DNA from: Pyropia yezoensis
Lineage: Eukaryota; Rhodophyta; Bangiophyceae; Bangiales; Bangiaceae
Assembly (NCBI GenBank): GCA_009829735.1
Contig: CM020619.1
Location: forward strand, 9,972,375 to 10,036,374
Length of the DNA stretch: 64,000 nucleotides
Direction: 5' to 3'
Below the pieces are notes generated by a model. The model ran no database searches. It was not told the origin of the DNA and worked only from the letters and a program-made list of their open reading frames with translations. Of this stretch, positions 11,158 through 20,904 are shown piece after piece. The position numbers and the translations under genes were made by a program. The first letter of the stretch is position 1; every line of letters starts with the position of its first letter.

Positions 11158-12625
11158 CCACCGAGAGCGTCAGACGGACTTCACGTGTGGTACTCTATTT
11201 AAGTTTGTCGCAGACACGGCACACTTCCACATGTCAACCGCCAACTTTGGCTGTCTTCATTTCAACAGAAGCGTTGCAATGAGGGTCAATTCCACTGTCC
11301 GCTACACAGCGTACCCTCAGCAGAAGTATGGATATACTACGACAAGTGGTCAACAGACTCTCGTTCATTCAGCCTTGAGGGCCCGTGCCGTGCCTTCCTT
11401 CCCACTCCCGCACCCCTGCACCAGTTTCCCCATAGGCACAGCACAGCGGTGGAGATTGACCCAGATTGTCGGGTGTGTTCAGGTGCAAGCAGGTCTTTGC
11501 CACGTCCACGACGATATGGATGGGGCCACGTCATCGGGCGGGCCTCCACTTCAGGCCGGCAAGCCCCAGTGAGTGCTCCCAGTCTGCTTCAGGTGGTCCG
11601 TCTTCTCGTCGGCCTACACGTGTGATGAGGGTGGGCTGTCGCGGCGTGCACCAGGGTCCACAACCCATTCCACCTGCCGAGGGCGACCGCCTGGTCGCAA
11701 TCTCAATGTTGCCGAGATACATATTCCAACGCTGAGCCCCGCGAGCAATGCCTCGCCGAGTCGTGGGGGTAGGCTGCGGGCTCTCTTCGCCAGCCCTGAA
11801 TGTCGCCCATCCCCAGTGCCCTTCAACAGCCACCCACGTGCTCGCTATCTCGCGGTCACGTATTGCAGCGCGCACAAAAACTTCTCTTGGCGTTACGCCC
11901 GCTTCTGATGCGGGCAAGGCGCACTGCCTTGGGGTGTGGTGGCTCCGTTGACCCCTGTTTTGAACCCGCCGCACGAGCTGCGCTTTCCCACCACTGGCGA
12001 TCGGGTGCCGTTTCGACTGCGAGACACTTGCGTAGCAGACCACCGCTCGGGGGGTGCATAGGTTCGCTCCTCGTGTGCAGTGCAACTCTGAGAGTCTGTC
12101 GGTCCAGCCCGCAGCTTCACTTGGTCGGACTGCAGTCCAGCGCTCGGCATGGCCCCCTCTATTGCTTGTATGGACTGTCACAAGTGGAGTGGTTCATGGG
12201 CGGCACTGGTGAGGACTGGGCATATTACAGTCGTTGCCCTGCGGCGTAGACGTGGCGGGATGGGCGGCGCAGTCGTCATTCTAAGCACGACTTGGGGAGC
12301 TTTTAAGGGAGCGAGCGCTTGGTCGCCAGCCCAGCCAGCCTGCAGTCGCGGCACTCATCTGTTCACTGACAGCGCGCGGGAGTTCTACCACCCCAGAAGT
12401 GCTGTGCTCTGGCCCTTGTCTCCCTACTACACCCTCCCCACACGTGTCTGTTACCCACCTTGATCACGGGTGCCGCATTGGTGACTGCTCCCCGCCCTAC
12501 TGTTCCTCTACTTCGTGCCAAGAGAGCCTACTGTACTCATCCTCAGGGGCTTTGGAGTTGCGTCGACTGCATCGACGCTTCTGGGTGCATCTTCATCTTG
12601 ATCATCCCCAACCATCGGCGCAAGT
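11158..12625. other. Intergenic stretch with no recognised gene
   Basis: This lies between the divergently placed dehydrogenase gene and the small WW-like ORF. It presumably contains the promoters of both. Several frames of 60-216 codons are open, but none has recognisable motifs and they overlap each other on both strands. I see no tRNA, no repeat array and no transposon end. Confidence 0.35.
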
Positions 12626-13063
12626 ATGGAGCGCTCGTTGCCCACGTCGACCACCACGCCCGACTCGGGCACTCTCCCTTCCCATCCTCCCTCCTTTGTT
12701 TGCGGCACTTGCGGTTCAACCGGCTCCCCCATTGGCGCCGCCTACGCCCCCCTCCGCTCCCGTATATCTACTGGCCGCCTGGTGCCTCGCGATTGCGCCA
12801 TGCCGGGCGGTCGTGCGCCGTACGTGTACTGGGTGGATTTGGACTCGGGCCTTAGCTACTGGCAGCCCCCGCCGCCTACGGTCTTGATGAGCGGGGCAGT
12901 ATCTGGATTGGATGCTTTGTGGAGCCCTCGAGGGATTGTGGGGGCTGCTGCAGGGGACGTGTCGCCGCTGCCGCTCGAGTCGATGGGGGGCCGCGTGACC
13001 AAGAAGAACGGCAGTGCCAAGGCGGAGGCGGCGAGCACGGCTGCGCCTGGTGCGCATGTGTGA
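12626..13063 (+). CDS. Small protein with a WW-like half-motif, unknown function
   Basis: 145-codon frame. Its one recognisable element is YVYWVDLDSGLSYWQPPPP (near 12,818-12,875). This matches the second half of a WW domain: paired aromatics, a turn with glycine, then W-x-P. The usual first tryptophan is not visible, so a complete WW fold is doubtful. Upstream there is a CxxC pair (FVCGTCG), and the C-terminus is lysine/alanine-rich. The start codon follows CAAGT and could be wrong if there is an upstream exon. A T-rich tract about 145 bases after the stop resembles those behind the two clearer host genes, which favours a real gene. I do not know its function. Confidence 0.4.
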   Translation: MERSLPTSTTTPDSGTLPSHPPSFVCGTCGSTGSPIGAAYAPLRSRISTGRLVPRDCAMPGGRAPYVYWVDLDSGLSYWQPPPPTVLMSGAVSGLDALWSPRGIVGAAAGDVSPLPLESMGGRVTKKNGSAKAEAASTAAPGAHV

Positions 13064-13205
13064 GGGTGCCGCGGGACCCAGGAGAGCCATGGATGCAGGT
13101 TAGCAGAAAGGTCACCGAGTGGGCGCGTCGACACGAGCGGTGTTGTCGTGCCTGTGGTCGCACATCCGAGTCTATCTGTATCGAGTGATGGGTGTGTGCG
13201 AATGA

Positions 13206-13256
13206 GACGTTGTTGTTTTTGGCGCGCGCTTTCTGTTCTTTTTGTTTTGGTGGATG
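13206..13256 (+). terminator. T-rich tract downstream of the WW-like ORF
   Basis: Contains GTTGTTGTTTTTGG and TTCTTTTTGTTTTGG shortly after the stop codon at 13,063. It shares the GTTGTTGTTT core with the tract behind the dehydrogenase gene. Probable 3'-end signal, by position and composition only. Confidence 0.3.
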
Positions 13257-14747
13257 CATCTCGCTGTCCGCGCTTCTTATGTACGCTCTTCACAACGACC
13301 ATTGAAGGACACTTTGAAATGACCGACATGAGGAAAGGGCATACTCCGGAAAAAGGAGCGCAGCCCACCCTAAATGATTTAGTGCAATCGCCTCTGCCGC
13401 CTGCGCTACCACTTCAACTACCTTTCCCAGGCAACAGCCAAGTGTCTATCTCGAGACATCACGCCCATCGCCGCGCTCGCTGCGAGAAAACCCGTGCCCT
13501 CCAGCGACGAAAACGTCCGCACTGACCAGCCACCAGCTGCGCATCGCAAAATAGGAGGGAGTGGTAGAGTGAATACGCTTCGTCGGGGGAGTTTGCTGCG
13601 GGGCGTACAGACGGTCTGCTGACCCCGGCTGCTCCTGTACCACCTCGGGCTGGTGTGGTGCCCTTCTGTACTGTAAAAGCGTGGCCGAGCGGCCTGGGTG
13701 GAACCCAATCAGCGGGTGATGGAGGAACTGCGCCAAGCCCAAGGCCTCGGTGTCCGCTTCCCCGTCGCGGGCGCCATGACGATGAACCACGACCATGTGC
13801 GTAGGACTGGGGTACCTTTGTACTGTACAGTACATACAGGACATACATAAGGGCGCTGCCCAGCCACGCAGTGGCCTGCCCTGCTAGCGGCTCTGGGTCA
13901 CCTATTGGGGATACTTGGCTCCCAGCACTCGAGTGGTGAAGTGGTGTCTTCGGGCGCAGCCGACTCTACGGGCGGCGGTGTGGGCGACGGTGGGATGCAA
14001 TTGGAAGACATCCACCCCACTACGAACCGTATGTACTGTACAGTACAGCGGACAGTGTACAGTACAGCGCATAGTGCGTAGTGGCTGGATGGAACCTCCT
14101 CCATCACCTGGTCGACTGCAACGGATCACCAATCAAAGTGCCACTTCCATACTCGAAGCACCCGCTGGTGGACAGGTTGGCCACCGCTCTCGTTCGGTGC
14201 AACGAAGTTGATGGCTCTTGTCTGGCCGGCCGCGGTCACCTCGCCCTGACAGCCAGCCAAGGCTCGTGACGATGGCCGCACGAGCCACGTCAATCAACCC
14301 CGCAGCCGCTCGCAGGTGGCCCCGCGCGGGCGGTTTGTATGGAAGCGCCTCGTGGGCAAGGATGGCACCGCCATCGCTGGTACGGTAGGTGGATGGATCC
14401 GTGATGGGGAGGGGGGCGGCCAGGTGTAGGTGGGCGGGAGCGGTAGGCCGGCAGACGGTAGGGGTGGGGGTGCGAGCGCGCTGCTCTGCCCCCCTTCTTA
14501 TGAGCATCGCCGTGGGTGGCCTGGTTCGCGCGTCTCCCCGTTGCCTTTGCTCGCTCCTCACCGCACGCAACGGGACTCTGAGAGAGCCTGCATGGTCGCC
14601 CCGCCCGCACTGCCGTCGACTGCTCCCGCCGTCGCCGGCGCCCTTAACCCCCCCAACCCCTCGCCCACTGCCGCCCGACCGCCACTCCCGCGTCGCCCCC
14701 TTCCCGTCCACCCCGCCACTCAAGCCGGCGGCCGGCGTGCAGACGCC
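13257..14747. other. Intergenic stretch before the zinc-finger gene
   Basis: No recognised gene. It holds the palindrome cluster annotated separately. The frame of the zinc-finger gene is open upstream to about 14,430, with further Met codons at 14,430 and 14,592, but that part is low-complexity proline/arginine-rich and I read it as 5' leader. Confidence 0.35.
13820..14064. promoter_or_regulatory. Cluster of TACTGTACAGTA palindromes upstream of the zinc-finger gene
   Basis: Three copies of the self-complementary TACTGTACAGTA/GTACAGTACAG motif occur at about 13,821-13,832, 14,033-14,047 and 14,057-14,067. The last two form a direct repeat around GTACAGTACAGCG. They lie 0.7-0.9 kb before the zinc-finger start codon. 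Weaker relatives occur near 8,961, 9,043, 9,291 and 13,667. GTAC cores are known binding sites in green algae and plants (SBP proteins, copper response), but nothing shows that this applies here. They could also be ends of a short repeat. Confidence 0.3.
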
Positions 14748-16100
14748 ATGGCCATGGCCACCACCGCCGCCGCCACCTCCACTGCGGGGCGAACCGCCTT
14801 CTCCCTTCTCCCTGCTCCCCCCGCGGCGGCCGCCGCTGACGATGCTCTTTCGGCCGGCGACGCGATCAGCGACGCGTGGACGCGGCTATTACACGAGACG
14901 CTGCTCGCCCCCCCCGGCGGCGGTGGCGGCATCGGCCCCGCCACCTCGGCGGCGGTGCGCGCGCCCGCGGTGGGGCTGCTGTCGCCGCTGACGTCGGGCC
15001 CGGTCGGCGGCGCCGACGGGCGTACGTCGCCGCTGCTGCTGTCGTCGTCTGCGGTCGCCACCGCCGCGGCCGCGGCGCCCACCCCGTCACTGCTGTCACT
15101 GCTATCTGACCCGGGGGACCTGCCCGAGATGGCCGCCGCCGCCGAGGCGGCCGTTGCCGCCGTGGCCGCGTCGCCGGCAGTGGCGGCGTCGACGGGCGGC
15201 GCGGCGGCGGCGTGGCCATTACCCCCTACCCCCGCGCCGGTGGTGCCGTCGTCGCCGGGGATGACGACCAGCCCTTGTGTGAGCGCCTGCTCAACCACCA
15301 CGGGAGCAGCGTGGCCGCCGCCTGCCGCGGCGTCCGTGCCCGCCGCGTCTGCTGCCGTCACCGCCCTGGACGGCGACACGTCGGCAGCGCGACGTCCGGA
15401 TGGCAACGGTGGCCGCCCAATCAAGCGCCCCCGCTACGCGGCGGGGGCTTCAGATGTGCCCTCCCCCTCTGTCGCCGCCGCCTCCCCTGCTGCTGACGCA
15501 CCTGCCGATGCTGCTGCTGCCGCGCCCGCAGCGCCCGCCTCGGCCACCACGCCTGCCGCCGCGCCCACTCCCGGGCCAGCGGTCGTCAACGTCGACGACG
15601 ACGTGGCGGCGGCGGTGGCACCCAAGATCCGGCAGCACAAGAACGCCGCGCCCAGCCGCTACTGCCATGTGTGTGCGCGGTCCACGTCGTCGGCGGCGGC
15701 GGTGGCGGCGGCGGCGACGGCGGCGGCGGCGGCGGGCGGGCGGGCGGCTCCCGGTGTGGCCGAGGCGGTCACGGCGGTGACGTGCAAAAACATTGCGTAC
15801 GGGGTGTGCCGCAAAACCACCTGCGCCGCGTGCTTTGCCACCCACGGGTGGGACTGGGCGGCGGCCACTGGCGCCGGCGGGGGCGCTGCCGCCGGCCGCG
15901 GTGGCTACGTGTGCAGCCACTGCCGCAAGGCGTGCCCGCCAGGCGCCAGCTGTGCCACGTACGCACGCACTAACCGGCGGCGGCGGGCGGTGGGGGTGGA
16001 GCGGCGGCGGGCCATCCAGGCGGCGCTCGCCGTGGGGGGTGACGTGACCGCCCTTCTCGGTGGGGGGGGGGGGGCACCATCGTCCCCGCCGTCCAGTTGA
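14748..16100 (+). CDS. Ala-rich protein with a C-terminal CDCA7-like cysteine zinc-finger domain
   Basis: 450 codons. The start is placed at the ATG in GACGCCATGGCCATGGCC, the best initiation context; earlier in-frame ATGs are possible. The N-terminal two thirds is Ala/Pro/Thr-rich and probably disordered, with a basic patch (GGRPIKRPRYAAG) that could be a nuclear localisation signal. The C-terminal part, from about 15,640, has an ordered set of cysteines: RYCHVC, then TCKN, YGVCRKTTCAACF, HGWDW, YVCSHC and RKACPPGASC, ending in YARTNRRRRA. The order CHxC, CxxxxC, CxxCF, G-x-D-W, CxxCR and the basic tail resembles the zf-4CXXC_R1 domain of CDCA7-type proteins, which bind DNA or chromatin. Sequence identity is low, so I call it CDCA7-like only. 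An alanine run interrupts the domain. There is no intron. Confidence 0.55.
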   Translation: MAMATTAAATSTAGRTAFSLLPAPPAAAAADDALSAGDAISDAWTRLLHETLLAPPGGGGGIGPATSAAVRAPAVGLLSPLTSGPVGGADGRTSPLLLSSSAVATAAAAAPTPSLLSLLSDPGDLPEMAAAAEAAVAAVAASPAVAASTGGAAAAWPLPPTPAPVVPSSPGMTTSPCVSACSTTTGAAWPPPAAASVPAASAAVTALDGDTSAARRPDGNGGRPIKRPRYAAGASDVPSPSVAAASPAADAPADAAAAAPAAPASATTPAAAPTPGPAVVNVDDDVAAAVAPKIRQHKNAAPSRYCHVCARSTSSAAAVAAAATAAAAAGGRAAPGVAEAVTAVTCKNIAYGVCRKTTCAACFATHGWDWAAATGAGGGAAAGRGGYVCSHCRKACPPGASCATYARTNRRRRAVGVERRRAIQAALAVGGDVTALLGGGGGAPSSPPSS

Positions 16101-16231
16101 GCCGCGCGGCGCCGTGCGCAATCGACGGGGGGGTCCGGCGGCTGCGTGGGCCGTCGGGGCCGGCGGTGAGGGGGTGGGGGGGCATGTGGGGATTGGGGGA
16201 AAGGGACGCGACGGGACGTCTTCAGTTTCTT

Positions 16232-16275
16232 CCATGACGCCTATTTTTTTCTTTCTCTTCCTTTTCCTTGCTCCA
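16232..16275 (+). terminator. T-rich tract downstream of the zinc-finger gene
   Basis: A pyrimidine stretch (CCTATTTTTTTCTTTCTC, then TTCCTTTTCCTTGCTCC) begins about 135 bases after the stop codon. It is in the same relative position as the T-rich tracts behind the other two host genes. Probable 3'-end signal by position and composition. Confidence 0.3.
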
Positions 16276-16393
16276 TTGCCCGTGTCGTGAACGGCCCCCT
16301 GGGCGCTGAACCCACCCGTCGAGGTCGTCGTTTCGTCGACCGCCCCAGGCTCCCCGACTGCAGTGACGTCGTTGGGGTTGTTTGCCATACATG

Positions 16394-17665
16394 TCCGTCT
16401 GACACCAGTTGTTCACAACTCGCATATGAGAGAAGGCTGCCATGCTGCTCTCTTCTCGAAAAAAAAATGAGCAGACTGAGCTCAGGAGCTCAGCCGTCTT
16501 GTCCGTTTCTCCAGGTGATGGCTGGTTCCTTAGAAAAAAGGTACCCTCCTTTGGGGGGGGGCACCAGTAGTTCACAACTCGCTTTTCATATGCGCACGGC
16601 ATCCAGGAGGCAGCCACGCTCGGAAAAACTTGATGTTAATTTCTTTCTGCTGGTCTCTCTCAGGTGCGTGACCAATGAGAGCGCGGAGAGCTGATCCAGC
16701 GTTGGCCCCTTCGCATCCCGTGTCACCGTCTCGCAGGGCAGCCGGGCGCACCCTCCCCTCCTCTGGCACTGCTGGCGCGTCCCTCCACGCCCCCACCCAC
16801 CTTCGACAGCGCTCACTGGGAGGAATGGCCTCACATGGAGCTTCATGCCTGCTCCACTGATAGTGCTTTTCTTTTCTCGCCACTTGAGGCCCTGGATGAG
16901 GTGCTTTTCTCCTCCATCAACGGGCATGGGAAGCATCTCCCTCGGCCCACACGGACGCAAATAGTCCCGTCTGGAGAGGGCTATCCGCGCTTGGGAGGAT
17001 ACGAAAAGAAGCCCCTGTACAGCAGGAGGGGGGCTGCCCATTAGGCGACCCAGCAACCTCCTTGAGGAGAGGTTCGAGGCCGGAGGCGGGGGGGGGGGGG
17101 GAGTCGGGAGGGCAAGGGGAAGAAGATCCTGGAGCCGCTGCCAGCCTGCGCAAGCACCTTGATGGTTCCTCAACTGCCAGCACCAGCTTGCAGGCGCGAT
17201 GGGGTTCTTGCTCGGTTCTTTCCAATGTGCTATAGCGCAACGAAGCCGAGTGCGGGGGGGGTGGGGGGATGGGAGGTGAGTTGAGGCGAGCGAGACGCAT
17301 GGATGCCTCGGCGATGCGGGAAGAACCTGGCAATCAATCAGCCAGATGAACGATACAGGGCTGTAATTATAATCAAATTGACCTCTGGGAGCTCGAGCTG
17401 ATTTTTCGCGAACGGCTACAACTCGGTCATCAGTGCCCCTCTCTTTCTGTTCTTCACACCGTTGAGGAGCCTCTGAGCTGGTGCATCCAGCCATAAGACT
17501 CACGGGGTGCTCGCACGGGGTCATTTCTCTATTTGAGTCGCTTTGCGGCTGGAGCCGGTTTCTCTGGCCCTCAAAAATGGCATTTCATAAGTAAACACTG
17601 GAAATCCCAAAAACAGCAATGTGTGAACAACTGGTGCCACTTGTGAACAACTGGTGTCAGACGGA
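16394..17665. mobile_element. Non-autonomous DNA transposon (large MITE) with about 25-bp TIRs
   Basis: The left end reads TCCGTCTGACACCAGTTG then TTCACAA. The right end is its exact reverse complement over about 24 bases, ending GTCAGACGGA at 17,665. Subterminal copies of CACCAGTTGTTCACA recur: one more inverted near 17,621-17,637, and a variant (CACCAGTAGTTCACAACTCGC) near 16,562. Such subterminal motif clusters are typical transposase-binding sites. The roughly 1.27-kb interior has no convincing gene. Flanks show a possible TACA on both sides, but with a 2-base offset on the left, so the target duplication and superfamily are unresolved. Confidence 0.65.
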
Positions 17666-17676
17666 TACAGTCTTAA

Positions 17677-19316
17677 ATGTGGCGGCTTACTTCAGGAGAC
17701 TCATTCTTTTCCAGAAGCCCGACCAGAAATACATGCCCGGGAAGATTGTCAGCTCCATTAGTACTCGAGACCAGAGTAGCCCCCATCACCAGTAGAGCTC
17801 ACACCGCTTGCGATGCGATCTTGTCTTTCTGGGGAAGTAAGACACCGTCGCTTGACAGAAAACTCCCGTACTGGGAACGGCACAATGCAAGGCGTCCAAT
17901 CAAAACCATCGACCTTTTCGCGGCGGCGGAGAACCGGCGGTGCGGCAGGTTCTACTCCAAACTCCCCGCCCCCCACAGCTGTGGCGTCGACGCCATGGCC
18001 CACAGCTGGGCGGGCGAGAATGCGTGGGCCAACCCACCGTTCAACCTGGTGGGGCCCGTGCTGGCCAAGATCTTGGAAGACCGGGCCACGGCAACCCTCA
18101 TCGCGCCTCGCTGGCGCAGCCAGCCTTGGTGGCCGGTGGCCGTGGCGCACTGCCACAGCTACCTCGAGCTGCCGCGGCAGTACGGAGTGTTTCCGCACGG
18201 CGCGCACCTCAAGTCCCCCAAGTGGCGCGCGGTGGTGTTTCGGTTCGTTGGCGGGAGCGCCGCCCGGCGTCTCGCCTCGACCGCTGGCACGCCCTGTCGG
18301 ATGGCTTGAGGGGCCGACGCTTTGTCGTGGGCGAGGGGGCGGCGACGGCCGCTTTGTTGGTCCGCGCCAAGTACCAGGCGTCAACCAAGCAGAACTACGT
18401 CAACGCGTGGGAGCGGTTCGTCGCCTTCTGCGACCGTACGTGCGCGCGGGCCCTGCCGGCCAGCCCCGAGACCGTCGTCTGCTACATGGCCTCGCTCTTC
18501 GACTCCAAAACCTGCCAACCCGACACGATCAACTCTTACCTGTCGGCCATCCGCGCGGTGCACATCCTCGCGGGCGAGCCGTCACCGACGGGTGACCCAC
18601 TCGTGGCGGACGCCAAGGTCGGCTGCCGACGGCTGCACGTGCAGGCGCAGGGAAGCCTGCCGGCCGTTCGCGGCCCGCTGCCACCAGAGGCGGTGCTGCA
18701 GTTTGCGCTGTTGGGCCTCGCCTCCACGGACGCCGGCACGCAGCGTCAGTGTGCCGGCTTGGTCCTGGCCTTCCTTATGTTCAACCGCCCCGGGGCGGCG
18801 GCAAACTTGCGCGCACAGGACTTGCGGCTCACCCCGGACGGGTTTGAGGCGCAGGTCCCTGTCTACAAGATGGGCGTGTTGAAGCGTGGGGAACGCCTCA
18901 CCTTTACAATACCCGTCGCGGCGGGTGGCTGGGCGACGGATCCTGCCTTGCGGCTCGTCCGCCGGGTGTGGGTGGCGCACTACCGCGCCGGCCGTCCACC
19001 GGCCGCTCACCTTTTCGGCCCCACCGGCGTCCAGTCGCTGCAGCCGCTGCCATCCCAGGCGGTGACACGGTGGCTGGCCCGTCTTCTCCCGCTCACCTCC
19101 TGCACGCCCCCTTTGGGCGTCAAGTGGACTGGGCACTCCCCTCGCGCCGGCGCGGCGTCTTCCGCCTTCGCCGTCGGCTTGTCGCCGGCGCTTATCCGAC
19201 AGCGCATGGGCTTGTCCTCCGTTGACACGGCGTTCAAGCACTATATCGACGCGCAGTGGCGCTCGACCCCGGCGGCACGGGCGCTGTTCTCGCGGTATAT
19301 CCCGGAGCGGGTGTGA
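17677..19316 (+). mobile_element. DIRS-like retroelement remnant: RNase H end plus tyrosine recombinase
   Basis: The first part (about 17,900-18,309) carries DIRS/Ngaro-type RNase H C-terminal landmarks: IDLFAAAENRRCGRFYS, AWANPPFNLVGPVLAKI and LIAPRWRSQPWWP. It is followed directly by a tyrosine recombinase (about 18,330-19,316). This has a SAM-like N-terminal domain (YQASTKQNYVNAWERFVAFC), a motif-I arginine region (FNRPGAAANLR), the HxxR box in HSPRAGAASSAF, and the nucleophile tyrosine in FKHYIDAQW. Tyrosine recombinase elements integrate without target duplication. No reverse transcriptase is visible upstream, where the MITE-like element sits, so the copy is 5'-truncated. Terminal or internal complementary repeats were not found. 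Confidence 0.7.
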
Positions 19317-20904
19317 CCCGCCCGCGCGCCTCATTCATCTCCCCCCTGTGTGGCATCCCGACTCCCCCCAGCTATTACACCTCTTCCACCCCTGCGGACT
19401 ATTCGGTAACTGGGCGTTACCAGGCCGCGGCGGGGCGGACTTGGGGACTTGCGGCGCTGGCGGGAGCGGCGGGCCAAGCCGTTGGTTGGCGCCGGCCTTG
19501 AGCGACTCGCGCCCAGCGGAGGCCGGCGGGAAGGAGGGGGGATGGGGAGGGGGGGGTTGGCGATACACCTTGCCCCCCCTCCACCCCCCACCCCCGCTTG
19601 GCGACGCGGCGCGGAGGGCCCGCCGCTGCTGCCCTGCGGTGCCTGGTTCCTCGGCGGTTTTGAATGTGCCGCCCTGACCCAGCGGGTGCTACCCGCTGAG
19701 GGGGGGAGCGGCCGTTTTGTTGGCGCCGCGCGTCTACCGGCTGGTTGGCGCGTGGCGGTTCTGCCCCTCCCCCTCCTTCCTCCTCTGGCGCTCGCGGCCC
19801 GGTGGCAACTGTGCCCCTGCCGCCGTCGCAGTACCGTGGTGTCTTCCTGGCGGGCGGGCGTCACACCATTTTCCGCCCGCCGCACCGGCTTGCCGGCGCC
19901 CCCCCCCCCCACTACTTGAGGACCGCCGGCGAGACCGAGGCCGCCCCGTCCCCGGCCGGCAGCGTTCTTTGGCTTGCCCCGCGCCCCTTTCCTCCCCGCG
20001 CTTTGTGGCGCGCAGCCTGTCGGGCGCCCTTTGGCTTGTCTGTGCTTTGGGGTGCTCCCCACTGCTTGTGTGTTTCTTGCTTTAGTCATGCGATAAAGTC
20101 TGCGTATTTTATCGTGCTTTTCTATAAAATACCCGGACAAGAACGTGCGGCGTTTGCGGTGTCTGTTCAGACACTGTTCCATTGGCCTGGGCGGGGGTGG
20201 TCCGGACACTACGTCGGACTGAGGCAAAACGTTCCAGCCACCAGGCCCGGGAATTCCAATCATCTCGTTTGCCTCACGTGGAAAAGCTCGCGATTTGTAT
20301 CTCCCCGCCGGACGTGTCACCCGCTGGCCCGAAAAGAAGGCCTCTCCGTTGCTCCTGGTGGGCCACTCTGTGACCCACTTATTCGCTGAAAAAACCTCCG
20401 CACCGCGCCGGGCGGCCCTCTAGAATGGGGTGCAAACGCCGCACGATACGATTCCCCAGGTCGGCTTCCGGCCGATCCATCTGCTAACTGAGGCACTGGG
20501 GGCGCCCCTGCCCCCAATTGGCAGGAACGCCGCAGCCGCAGACACCAGCCAGGCCTGAAATGGGCTCGGAACGCCGCAGCCTCCAGACCGCGTCAGGGAG
20601 CTTTCGACGCTGCTCTCCAGAAGTTGGTTTTTCATGGCGGCCTGCCATTGGACGAGCACACAATTAAGACCGGACTGCTGATCTCAGCGTGTGCACCTGT
20701 CTGGCACGCGGGCACTCTCTTCGGGAGCACGAGTTGTGGTCAACCGACACGAGTCGGGAACTCCGGGGAAGGGCAGCGACTCGTACGTCATGTGTGCAAA
20801 AGCGCGCAAAGACGCTGTCGGTGGGTCGCGGCGGAAGCCCCTGGTCCCCCCCCCCCCCTCTCTTCCTGCCTTCTTGCGGTCCCGCCCCCCTCCGCCCAAC
20901 CTCC
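19317..20904. other. Intergenic stretch with an AT-rich hairpin, no recognised gene
   Basis: No frame carries recognisable motifs. From 20,104 to 20,132 there is a perfect inverted repeat, GTATTTTAT ... ATAAAATAC, around an 11-base loop, in an AT-rich island (about 20,080-20,135) within GC-rich DNA. It could belong to the end of the DIRS-like remnant or be a host transcript terminator. A short sequence beginning GGAACGCCGCAGCC occurs twice (near 20,523 and 20,569). Confidence 0.35.

Noticed and set aside
13680-13760. tRNA-like start (GCGTGGCCGAGCGGCCTGGG)
   Set aside because: Resembles a Ser/Leu tRNA D-arm, but no anticodon stem, T-arm or matching acceptor strand follows.
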